Assembly (NCBI GenBank): GCA_946186505.1
Contig: CAMHNI010000018.1
Span: forward strand, 1-57,609
Direction: 5' to 3'
DNA length: 57,609 bases
From: an uncultured Prevotellaceae bacterium
GTDB taxonomy: Bacteria; Bacteroidota; Bacteroidia; Bacteroidales; Bacteroidaceae
Made by a program: the position numbers and the translations under genes. The notes below the pieces were generated by a model. The model had not been told where the DNA came from. It ran no database searches and saw only the letters and a list, made by a program, of their open reading frames with translations. This document shows, piece by piece, positions 25,614-32,417 of this stretch. Position 1 is the stretch's first letter; each line of letters opens with the position of its first letter.

Positions 25614-25664
25614 CAAAGATAGTGCATTATATCCATTGTGGAACAAAAACGGGCGTTTCAGATT
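25614..25664 (-). promoter_or_regulatory. Promoter and upstream motif of the S74 gene
   Basis: Read leftward: AATCTGAAACGC (25664-25653), TTTG (25647-25644), 22-nt spacer, TATCTTTG (25621-25614). The 12-bp motif recurs in the same position before the DUF3244 gene at 28305-28316. Confidence 0.65.
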
Positions 25665-25760
25665 TAGCGCCAAAAGATGGAATCTTCGTTTCAAAGCGAA
25701 ATTATTTATTTGATTACCACCAGTTTATCTCATTACCAGATAACTGAAGAAATGAAACGC
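25653..25760. repeat. GCGTTTCA/TGAAACGC inverted pair in the S74-XRE gap
   Basis: GCGTTTCA at 25653-25660 and TGAAACGC at 25753-25760 are inverted and exactly 100 bp apart. The rest of the 25665-26139 gap holds no convincing gene; the in-frame extension of the XRE gene back to 25987 is not supported. Confidence 0.5.
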
Positions 25761-26139
25761 TAAGGTTGAGCTATAATCAAAAAAGAGGAGCCACTTCTTA
25801 AAATTCTCTAAGAATTATGCCCGATGTTTTGTTCTTTGTGATTGTCTTTGTATTTTTGCATTCGTAATCATGTCCCTTCTTCCGGAGGGCTGATGACAGA
25901 GCATTTAGAAGGAAGTTATCCCAATCCTAAAACTTCGGAAAAGTATAGTCAGGGATAATGGACAGACAAATGCTCACGTCTATGGTATGTTGCCAAATGG
26001 CTACTATCATACCGGGCGTGGGCTGTTGTTCATTATTTGGCACAGGCTTCCGAAGGCCTTAGGATTGATAATGGCGACTGAACACGCCTTTATCTTTTTC
26101 TATTTGTTCGACAAGTGTTTCACTAAACTCAATCAGGTG

Positions 26140-26481
26140 ATGGACGTAAAACAGCTTGGCGGAAGGCTTCGGATGATTCGGAAGCACTTGGAAATAAGTC
26201 AGCAGCAACTGGCTGAAGCTACTAACCTTACCCAGCCAACTGTCTCGCGGCTGGAAAACGGTGAAGAGGTGTATGCGTCTGCCTTGTTAGCGGTTCTTGG
26301 CTTCTATCAAGACAAGGTAAGTCTTGACTATCTCCTTGACTCAACTCTGGATACAGACAACGAGCGGTTATATTGCAGTCGCCACGAGATGCATCAGAGA
26401 ATTGAACGCCAGTTGGCAGCTATTGCCCATAGCCTTGATGAAAGTCTGGAACAAATGGCCGCGTTGAGAAATACAATCTGA
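26140..26481 (+). CDS. XRE family HTH regulator
   Basis: The start MDVKQLGGRLRMIRKHLEIS at 26140 gives 113 residues and matches the usual beginning of Cro/CI-type HTH proteins. Recognition helix region: QQQLAEATNLTQPTVSRLEN. The C-terminal half is a coiled-coil-like helix (HEMHQRIERQLAAIAHSLDE) suitable for dimerisation. It converges on the TPR regulator gene 8 nt away. It may bind the inverted TGAAACGC motifs nearby, but nothing in the sequence proves it. Confidence 0.87.
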   Translation: MDVKQLGGRLRMIRKHLEISQQQLAEATNLTQPTVSRLENGEEVYASALLAVLGFYQDKVSLDYLLDSTLDTDNERLYCSRHEMHQRIERQLAAIAHSLDESLEQMAALRNTI

Positions 26482-26489
26482 GAAATCCT

Positions 26490-28130
26490 TTATTCCAAAG
26501 GCTTTGTCCTACTCCTAATGGAGCGAAGACCTTCTGCAGACAATCCTAAAATACGCCGAACCTCCTCATCACTCTTTCCCATCTCCTTCAAAATCAGGTA
26601 GAACAGATTATGGGCCGACAGTTTTGAAGACCTTTCCACCTTCTTCAGCCGACAGTAGGATTGGTAGTTGATGGCAGCATAGTAATTGTTGAACAGGCTT
26701 TCCTCCTTACTGCTCCACCTGCTGGTAGTACCACCACCCATGATATGTTCGTATAGCATCCTGCCCCGTTTCAGCTTCGGGGCCTCGTCATCAAGCAGTT
26801 TCTTGATGTCCTTGTTGAGATTCTTGATGGCAAGTTCTGCATTCTTAGCCTCCTCTTCCAGTTCGGTTATTTTCTGGCCGTATTCTTCCTCGCGGCTCTG
26901 CATTTCCCTTATTTGGGTCAAGGCATTGTCCCTGTTGCTTTTCAGTTGGCAAATCTCCGTAGTGTAGGCATATAGCTGCATCTGATGTTCTCTTTGCAGG
27001 GCTTCCTCCTTTTTCCTTCGTATATAGATGTAGAAGGCCATGACACCCAGAAGGATGACAAGTCCAATCAGTATCCACTGGGTGTTGATCAGCTTCTTGT
27101 CAGCCTCATGCATAGCCACTTCATGGTCAAAGCGCAGTTGCAGGTCTTTGATGGTGTCGTTCCTCAGCATATAGAGCATACTGTCCTTGATGGCAATGGC
27201 TTCGTCCACGTACTCGCTTGCTTCATCCAGTCGCCCACGCTCAAGGTCATACGACAGAATACTATGAATCAGATTGGCTTTGTCACATCTTCCCCCTGCT
27301 GATAAGGCTTTCTTCCAAAGCCTGTATGCTTCTTCCTTATTTCCCTCAGAATAATAAATATCGGCAAGATGCTCAATGGTTCCTGAGTTTTCGCTGTAAG
27401 TTAAAGCCTGGCAAAAGAATTCTTTGGCCTTTTGGGGGTTAGTCATTTTATAGAGCAATCCGATGTTTGTAAGGAATGCTGCTTTGTCCGAATCATAAAC
27501 ATAGTGTACAAGTGACTCAGACTTTTTTATATAGAAATATGCGCTGTCCTGCTGTCCTATGTTATAAAAAGCAAAACTAAGATTGTTGTAGGCGCCAACC
27601 ATCCAGTTCCTGTTTTGTACTTCTTGAGCTATGGCTAAAGCTTTTTTGGCGTATTGGATCTGTAAATGATTGTTTTCACATAGACCATTGAGAAAAGACA
27701 AGTTCTCGGCAATCTTAAACTGAATCTGGTCATCATCGGTATTCTTTGCCAGACGCTCTGCTTCCTTTCCGTACCAAATAGCCTGCGGATAGTCCTGTTG
27801 TAATCTTGAGCGGGCTGACTTGTAATAATAGCAATTAGCAAGCTTTTGATTGTTCCCTACCTTATTATAATAAGCTATAGCCAAGTCAAGCAATGAGTCT
27901 GAAGACAATGGCTGATTGGTGAGATAGCCTAACTGCGTAGCCAAAAGATAATAATGCGCCTGCTCTTCCTCCGTCATCATGGACGCATTACCAAGGTCAG
28001 ACAGAACCACACTGGCAGAATCATATTGCTCCTTGACTACCAGAGAATCAATTAGACTGAGCCGCTCTGATACTTGAATGCCATTACAGGCAGACAGAAG
28101 TATGGCGTATAGAAAAAGCATTTTCTTCAT
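26490..28130 (-). CDS. Membrane-anchored TPR regulator with coiled coil and C-terminal HTH
   Basis: A 546-residue protein. It has a signal/lipobox-like start (FLYAILLSAC, Cys15) and TPR repeats from about 50 to 300 (NLSFAFYNIGQQDSAYFYIK and similar). A transmembrane helix lies near 350-370 (WILIGLVILLGVMAFYIYI), followed by a long coiled coil (about 375-445). The C-terminal HTH-like end is NLFYLILKEMGKSDEEVRRI-LGLSAEGLRSIRSR. This architecture, periplasmic sensor plus cytoplasmic DNA-binding end, is common in Bacteroidales one-component regulators. Its target is unknown; the DUF3244 gene is divergent from it. Confidence 0.85.
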   Translation of the reverse strand: MKKMLFLYAILLSACNGIQVSERLSLIDSLVVKEQYDSASVVLSDLGNASMMTEEEQAHYYLLATQLGYLTNQPLSSDSLLDLAIAYYNKVGNNQKLANCYYYKSARSRLQQDYPQAIWYGKEAERLAKNTDDDQIQFKIAENLSFLNGLCENNHLQIQYAKKALAIAQEVQNRNWMVGAYNNLSFAFYNIGQQDSAYFYIKKSESLVHYVYDSDKAAFLTNIGLLYKMTNPQKAKEFFCQALTYSENSGTIEHLADIYYSEGNKEEAYRLWKKALSAGGRCDKANLIHSILSYDLERGRLDEASEYVDEAIAIKDSMLYMLRNDTIKDLQLRFDHEVAMHEADKKLINTQWILIGLVILLGVMAFYIYIRRKKEEALQREHQMQLYAYTTEICQLKSNRDNALTQIREMQSREEEYGQKITELEEEAKNAELAIKNLNKDIKKLLDDEAPKLKRGRMLYEHIMGGGTTSRWSSKEESLFNNYYAAINYQSYCRLKKVERSSKLSAHNLFYLILKEMGKSDEEVRRILGLSAEGLRSIRSRTKPLE

Positions 28131-28140
28131 AATGACGCTG

Positions 28141-28172
28141 CAAAGTTAGTCTTTTTTATTTGAAGAAGCAAA
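28141..28172 (-). promoter_or_regulatory. Promoter of the TPR regulator gene
   Basis: Read leftward: TTTG (28169-28172), 20-nt spacer, TAACTTTG (28141-28148). The box ends 10 nt before the ATG, so the leader is about 6 nt. Confidence 0.75.
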
Positions 28173-28232
28173 CAGATTATGTCATTTTGTGTCTTCAGTC
28201 CGTTATTAACTATGCTTATTCTGCATATAAAG

Positions 28233-28354
28233 GCGTTTCATATAGGCCTCGTTTTTGTTGAAATACTGCATAACCATCTTAAAAACAAACAAATATGTCC
28301 AACGAATCTGAAACGCTGCTATTGCGTCATTTATGCAGATTCTTTATAATTTTG
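28233..28354 (+). promoter_or_regulatory. DUF3244 promoter with AATCTGAAACGC upstream motif
   Basis: AATCTGAAACGC at 28305-28316 lies 4 nt before an ATTG -33-like element (28321-28324). The -7 box TAATTTTG is at 28347-28354. An inverted GCGTTTCA lies at 28233-28240. The motif, its orientation and its distance to the -33 element match the S74 promoter. Confidence 0.65.
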
Positions 28355-28379
28355 CAGCGTTTTTCTAAACTTAAACAAC

Positions 28380-28751
28380 ATGAAAAAAGTATTATTTGTA
28401 TTGTTAGCGGGGTTGTTGCTGACCCCATCAGAGATGTTTGCTGACAAGTATAACAGTAAGCAGGTACTTCCACTTAACCCTCCAATCAGGACACCTACCC
28501 AGAATTCCATCAATCTGTATTTGGATGAGAACACGGGCTACCTGGCTATCACTCCGAACTACGACATCATCGGACTGAACATCACGATTACAGGTAACAG
28601 TGTGACTTATTTAGACACGACCATGTCGCTGTCAGCTGGTCAGAGCTACACCGACTGTCTGAACTATCTGAGCGTGGGGACTTACACCCTGACTTTATCG
28701 ACTTCTGACGGTATCGTTGCCCAGTATGAGATTACGGTCGAGGAAGATTAA
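28380..28751 (+). CDS. DUF3244 family secreted protein
   Basis: A 123-residue exported protein: signal peptide (LLAGLLLTPSEMFA) then a single immunoglobulin-like beta sandwich (NLYLDENTGYLAITPNYDII, YLSVGTYTLTLSTSDG, QYEITVEED). This is the DUF3244 pattern of small Bacteroidales secreted proteins. No catalytic residues. It has its own promoter and terminator. Shared upstream DNA motifs suggest coregulation with the T9SS S74 protein. Confidence 0.85.
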   Translation: MKKVLFVLLAGLLLTPSEMFADKYNSKQVLPLNPPIRTPTQNSINLYLDENTGYLAITPNYDIIGLNITITGNSVTYLDTTMSLSAGQSYTDCLNYLSVGTYTLTLSTSDGIVAQYEITVEED

Positions 28752-28786
28752 GGTAGTCATTTCCTGATTTTTGCAAACACTTTATG

Positions 28787-28816
28787 ATGCCACTCTATTA
28801 TAGGGTGGCATTTTTT
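28787..28816 (+). terminator. Rho-independent terminator of the DUF3244 gene
   Basis: ATGCCAC and GTGGCAT arms around an 11-nt loop, followed by TTTTT. Confidence 0.8.
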
Positions 28817-28847
28817 ACACCTACTTTATAATACAAGGAGAATTGAG

Positions 28848-29044
28848 ATGAACAAGGAAACAAAGATTGACTTGAAGAAAGCAATGATGAAAAAAACGTA
28901 AGTGAAACACAGCTGGCAGCCCGTATGGGCATCAGCCAACAGTACCTGAATGCCATCAGTTGTGGCAGGAAGAATGTCACAATAAAGAAGTTGGAGCGCA
29001 TCGCCGAAGCCCTCGGGATGACGCTCCATATTTCGTTTGAATAG
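28848..29044 (+). pseudogene. XRE-type HTH regulator with a one-base frameshift in an A7 tract
   Basis: ATG at 28848 follows a good ribosome site (AAGGAG). The frame MNKETKIDLKKAMMKK stops at TAA just after seven A residues. Shifting by one base continues as SETQLAARMGISQQYLNAIS then GRKNVTIKKLERIAEALGMT and ends at TAG 29044, a normal small XRE protein of 65 residues. One extra A would restore it. It may be a pseudogene, a phase-variable switch, a slippage-translated gene, or a sequencing error. It is the first gene of the VapE cassette. Confidence 0.78.
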
Positions 29045-29103
29045 CCTGCTACAACCCCGCAGGTTGTATTTTCGCGCTGCGACCGGAAGTGGTGGCGTAA
29101 AAG

Positions 29104-29135
29104 CTTGCATGTGTCCTTCTGTTTCAGTATCTTTG
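29104..29135 (+). promoter_or_regulatory. Promoter of the VapE gene, predicted leaderless
   Basis: CTTG (29104-29107), 20-nt spacer, TATCTTTG (29128-29135). The ATG at 29140 sits where the transcript should start. Confidence 0.65.
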
Positions 29136-29139
29136 CCCT

Positions 29140-30423
29140 ATGGAAAAGAAATCAAAGAAGAAGGAACCGTCGGAACGGAAGAAGAATTGGAAGGAGTACA
29201 TGGCCACGGTGGAGGACATTCAGAACTTCATCATGGACAGGTTGATGCTGCGACATAATGTCATCACGCGGCGGGTGGAGTACCGCCTGCCGTCGAGCTA
29301 TGAACATGAGGGCACGGAGTGGCAGCCCGTCAATGACCGTTTGGTGAACTCGCTGTGGGCTGAGTTGTCGGCGACGAAGGTGGTGCGGGCGCAGGACATC
29401 TACCGCGTACTGGAGTCGGACTTCGTGCCGGAGTTCAACCCGTTCCAGTTCTACCTGGAGCACCTGCCACCGTGGAACGGCGAGGACTATATCCTGGCCA
29501 TGTCGGTGTCGGTAAGCGTGCGGGGTGAGGAGGAGGAGCAGATGCTGTTTGCGCAGTACCTGAAGAAGTGGCTTGTGGGCATGGTGGCGGGATGGATAGA
29601 CCCGACGGTGGTGAACAACGTCATCCTGGTGCTGATAGGCGAGCAGGGGTCGTACAAGACCACGTGGTTCAACCACCTGCTGCCGCCTGAGCTGCGGCAG
29701 TACTTCTACACGAAGACCAACGCCAACCGCATGGGGCGTGACGACCTGCTGACGTTGGCGCAATACGGGTTGGTATGCTGCGAGGAGCTTGACACCATGC
29801 GGCCGTCGGAGCTGAACCAGCTGAAGGCGGCGGTGACGATGCCCTCGATAGACGAGCGGGCAGCCTACGCCCACTACCATGAGCACCGCCCGCACATCGC
29901 GTCGTTCTGTGGCACGGGCAACAACATGCAGTTTCTCAGCGACCCCACGGGCAACCGTCGGTGGCTGCCCTTCGAGGTGGAGACGATCACGTCGCCGCGC
30001 GAGGTGCCCTTCGACTACGAGGGCATCTATGCGCAGGCGTATGCGCTCTACAGGCAGGGTTTCCAGTTCTGGTTCTCCCGTGCTGATATAGAGCAGCTGG
30101 CGGAGCACAACCGACAGTTTGAGACACCACGCCTGGAGGCGGAGCTGGTGCAGCAGTACTTCCGCAAGCCTGTTGGCGGGGAGCCGGGCGAGTTCATGCC
30201 CGTGTCGCTGGCCCTGCAAGTCGTTGGGGCGAACATCACGCAGAAGCTCTCCACGGTGTCGCTGGGCCGTGCCTTCGTGGAGCAGGGTTTCGAGCGTCGC
30301 ACGTTCCGCAACGTTCGCGGCTATGTCGTCGTGCGCCGTTCGCCGGAAGAGATGCGTTCGCTGCGCGGCGTCATGGCCCAGGTCAAGGGCGATACAGATA
30401 CAGATGTTACAGATGTTTTCTGA
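29140..30423 (+). CDS. VapE/DUF3874-type P-loop helicase-like protein
   Basis: A 427-residue protein. The Walker A motif GEQGSYKT is near residue 167, acidic Walker B-like CCEELD near 213, and sensor-like NRRWLPFEVE near 272. This is the virulence-associated E (VapE) superfamily-3-like helicase found in phages and mobile elements. The N-terminal ~100 residues (MLRHNVITRRVEYRLPSSYE) and a C-terminal winged-helix-like part (LGRAFVEQGFERRTFRNVRG) flank the core. It lacks a fused primase. Function as a replication helicase is inferred. Its downstream partners are DUF4248, HU and amidase. Codon use is GC-rich. Confidence 0.85.
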   Translation: MEKKSKKKEPSERKKNWKEYMATVEDIQNFIMDRLMLRHNVITRRVEYRLPSSYEHEGTEWQPVNDRLVNSLWAELSATKVVRAQDIYRVLESDFVPEFNPFQFYLEHLPPWNGEDYILAMSVSVSVRGEEEEQMLFAQYLKKWLVGMVAGWIDPTVVNNVILVLIGEQGSYKTTWFNHLLPPELRQYFYTKTNANRMGRDDLLTLAQYGLVCCEELDTMRPSELNQLKAAVTMPSIDERAAYAHYHEHRPHIASFCGTGNNMQFLSDPTGNRRWLPFEVETITSPREVPFDYEGIYAQAYALYRQGFQFWFSRADIEQLAEHNRQFETPRLEAELVQQYFRKPVGGEPGEFMPVSLALQVVGANITQKLSTVSLGRAFVEQGFERRTFRNVRGYVVVRRSPEEMRSLRGVMAQVKGDTDTDVTDVF

Positions 30424-30431
30424 AAAAAGTC

Positions 30432-30465
30432 TCCTGCGTACCTGCGCGCACATACGTACGCAGGA
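30432..30465 (+). terminator. Hairpin after the VapE gene
   Basis: TCCTGCGTAC and GTACGCAGGA arms around a 14-nt loop, followed by AAGTTTTCC. A possible weak terminator; the T run is short. Confidence 0.5.
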
Positions 30466-30502
30466 AAGTTTTCCTTAAAAACAAGTGTATTGATCTGTAT
30501 GT

Positions 30503-30568
30503 GTAAGTATGCTATTAGCACCTCGTAAGTATAGTGTTTAGACAAAGTAAGTATGATACTTAGACAAT
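30503..30568. repeat. Three 22-bp direct repeats (iteron-like)
   Basis: GTAAGTAT starts at 30503, 30525 and 30547, exactly 22 bp apart. The following bases are also related (TTAG near the middle of each unit; TTAGACAA in the last two). A fourth weak match (ACAAGTGT) lies at 30481, in register. The array lies between the VapE helicase and the DUF4248 start at 30578. Periodic repeats of this length are typical of replication initiator or regulator binding. Confidence 0.8.
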
Positions 30569-30577
30569 GAAAACAAT

Positions 30578-30787
30578 ATGAAAATCAAGAGTTACCCCAA
30601 GTCAGAGCTTGCCCTGATGTATTTCCCTGACAGCACGCCGCATGTGGCACTAAACCGGCTGAACAGTTGGATCAAGCGGTGCCCACCACTGGTGGATGCC
30701 CTCGCCGGCTGCTACCAGAGCAAGAAAGCCAAGTATTATAATCCAAAGGCCGTTCGGATGATTGTGGAGTTCTTGGGAGAACCCTGA
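30578..30787 (+). CDS. DUF4248 family protein
   Basis: A 69-residue basic protein (MKIKSYPKSELALMYFPDST, then PHVALNRLNSWIKRCPPLVD). It matches the short Bacteroidales family DUF4248, which looks like a compact HTH/excisionase-style DNA-binding protein (SKKAKYYNPKAVRMIVEFLG). In many Bacteroidales it sits between a VapE-type gene and an HU-like gene, as here. It may bind the iterons directly upstream; this is inference. Confidence 0.85.
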   Translation: MKIKSYPKSELALMYFPDSTPHVALNRLNSWIKRCPPLVDALAGCYQSKKAKYYNPKAVRMIVEFLGEP

Positions 30788-30860
30788 AAAGAAGTGTACT
30801 TTATCGTATTGTCGTGGACGGTTGCGCCCGTTGTGCATAAATCACTCCTTGCTGATGTAG

Positions 30861-30868
30861 TACCTTTG
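30861..30868 (+). promoter_or_regulatory. Promoter -7 box of HU-like gene
   Basis: TACCTTTG, about 83 nt before the ATG at 30951. Between them are short imperfect repeats of GTAAAT (AAATCGTAAATTGTAAATC). Confidence 0.55.
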
Positions 30869-30950
30869 CAATATCAGAGAAACACTCTGAGACGACGAGG
30901 CAAGCGCGCAGCCAAATCGTAAATTGTAAATCTGTAAATCGTAAATTACC

Positions 30951-31400
30951 ATGATTTTGTACGTTTTGAAGCAGAACAAGAACACTGCATCCAAGGCTTA
31001 CGGCAAGTTTTTTGCCTACCCCGTGATTGAAGAGACCATCGACCTGGATGACTTGGCCGGGCACATGTCGAACCACAACACCCCGTACTCGAAGGGGGCT
31101 ATCAAGGGCATGCTCACCGACATGGTGTCGTGCATCAAGGAGCTGTTGCTCGAAGGCAAGAACGTGAAGATTGCCGACCTGGCCATCTTCTCATTAGGCA
31201 TCAAGAACAAGTGCGGTGCCGCTACCGAGGACGAGTTCAGCATCTCGAAGAACATCAAGGGCGTGAAGCTCCGTTCCCGTGCCACCGGCGAGCTGATCAC
31301 CAGGAGCCTGAACCTGGTGGCCTCGCTGAAGAAGGCCAGTGCCACCACGAAGCCAGCTGCGCCTGACAACACCGGCAACACCGACGACGAGAACCCGTAG
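30951..31400 (+). CDS. HU-family DNA-binding protein (Bacteroidales histone-like type)
   Basis: A 149-residue protein with the HU/IHF-like core (IEETIDLDDLAGHMSNHNTP, GMLTDMVSCIKELLLEGKNV, and KIADLAIFSLGIKNK). An extended C-terminal tail is rich in Ala, Pro and Thr (ASATTKPAAPDNTGNT). It belongs to the diverged histone-like family of Bacteroidales rather than to housekeeping HU. It would bend or compact DNA, perhaps at the palindromes and repeats of this cassette. It is preceded by its own -7 box. Confidence 0.9.
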   Translation: MILYVLKQNKNTASKAYGKFFAYPVIEETIDLDDLAGHMSNHNTPYSKGAIKGMLTDMVSCIKELLLEGKNVKIADLAIFSLGIKNKCGAATEDEFSISKNIKGVKLRSRATGELITRSLNLVASLKKASATTKPAAPDNTGNTDDENP

Positions 31401-31409
31401 CCTATTTGT

Positions 31410-31574
31410 CTCACGGATGATTATTTAATAGTCACACAGATCTCACAGATCTCACGGATGATTATTTAATAGTCACACAGATCTCACGGATCTCACAGAT
31501 TTTTTTCCCCTCCTAAGTAGGAGGGGTTAGGGGTGGTCTGAACAATCTGTGGGATCTGTGGGATCTGTGTGACG
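31410..31574. repeat. Direct repeats and long palindrome between HU-like and smalltalk genes
   Basis: A 41-bp unit beginning CTCACGGATGATTATTTAAT occurs at 31410 and again at 31451. The arms AGTCACACAGATCTCACGG... (31470-31501) and ...GGATCTGTGTGACG (31543-31574) pair over ~30 bp. Between them is a perfect hairpin CCCCTCCT-AAGT-AGGAGGGG (31507-31526). Confidence 0.85.
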
Positions 31575-31611
31575 ATTTACTAACACAAACAACTAAACCA
31601 GACTTAACGTT

Positions 31612-31719
31612 ATGAAAATGCTGAAAGACCTGAAGACCTGGAAGACCATCATCCAGTTCATTATCACCGTACTCACCGCCATCGTCAGCTCGTTCCTCAC
31701 GCAGAGCTGCATGAAATAA
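31612..31719 (+). CDS. Smalltalk protein
   Basis: A 35-residue peptide: MKMLKDLKTWKTIIQFIITV followed by LTAIVSSFLTQSCMK. It has one hydrophobic membrane-spanning segment with an SFLTQSC end, matching the tiny smalltalk family of Bacteroidales. That family regularly sits between an HU-like gene and an amidase gene. The placement suggests a holin-like or signalling role, but its function is not established. Confidence 0.82.
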   Translation: MKMLKDLKTWKTIIQFIITVLTAIVSSFLTQSCMK

Positions 31720-31750
31720 AGTAATTCAACTTTCTCAAGTTTTATAACGA

Positions 31751-31924
31751 CCACGAATTTAACGAATTAAACGAATTTTCTATGCAGGATGTTATGATGC
31801 ATCTAGATGCAACGAATTTCACGAATTGGCTAGCGCCGGCAAGAAATCGCTTGCGATTTCATTCGTGAAATTCGTTTAAATTAACAACGCGCAGCCAAAT
31901 TCGTGAAATTCGTGAAATTCGTGG
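31751..31924. repeat. Triple nested palindrome between smalltalk and amidase genes
   Basis: Outer arms CCACGAATTT... (31751-31778) and ...AAATTCGTGG (31897-31924). Perfect inner arms AACGAATTTCACGAAT (31811-31826) and ATTCGTGAAATTCGTT (31861-31876). Innermost hairpin GAAATCGC-TT-GCGATTTC (31843-31860). The arms are made of ACGAATT-type short tandem repeats. Confidence 0.88.
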
Positions 31925-31961
31925 TAAAAAAATACTTACGATACTTGAATAAAGTAATACT

Positions 31962-32369
31962 ATGCGTAAGATTGATATGATTGTCATCCACTGCAGCGCG
32001 ACGCGCTGTGACCGACCATACCCAGTGACGGCCCTTATACGCGACCACGACAAGCGGTTCGGATACACGGGCTACCACTATTACATCACCCGCGACGGCC
32101 GGACCTACCAGACGCGCCATGAACAGTTGGCCGGTGCCCACGCCGTGGGTTACAACCAGCACTCCTTGGGCGTGTGCTACGAGGGAGGTCTCGATGCCAA
32201 CGGCACCGCTGCCGACACAAGGACGCCGAAGCAGAAAAACGCGCTGCTGGCCCTGCTGAAGAGGCTGAGGGCTGCACACCCCGATGCCCGGATTGTTGGC
32301 CACCGCGAGCTGCCTGGTGTTCACAAGGACTGTCCCTGCTTCGACTGTAGCGAGTACAAGACCCTCTAA
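31962..32369 (+). CDS. N-acetylmuramoyl-L-alanine amidase (T7 lysozyme-like, PGRP fold)
   Basis: A 135-residue amidase. The zinc ligands expected in the Amidase_2/PGRP fold are present: His10 in IVIHCSAT, and a His and Cys late in the protein (VGHRELPGVHKDCPCFDCSE). FGYTGYHYYITRDGRTYQTR is a conserved strand and substrate region. No signal peptide, so entry to the periplasm would need help, as with phage endolysins plus holin. It is the last gene of the VapE-DUF4248-HU-smalltalk cassette. Confidence 0.92.
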   Translation: MRKIDMIVIHCSATRCDRPYPVTALIRDHDKRFGYTGYHYYITRDGRTYQTRHEQLAGAHAVGYNQHSLGVCYEGGLDANGTAADTRTPKQKNALLALLKRLRAAHPDARIVGHRELPGVHKDCPCFDCSEYKTL

Positions 32370-32417
32370 AGATTCAACAGTGTCAAACTCAAAAATAAAT
32401 AAGGGGATTTAAGCCGA

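Noticed and set aside
25987..26139. N-terminal extension of the XRE regulator
   Set aside because: Hydrophobic, not XRE-like, and family starts match MDVKQLGGRL at 26140.
29152..30453. 433-codon leftward frame opposite the VapE gene
   Set aside because: Antisense to a clearly conserved helicase-like gene in GC-rich DNA; its Arg/His/Leu-rich content is typical of shadow frames.
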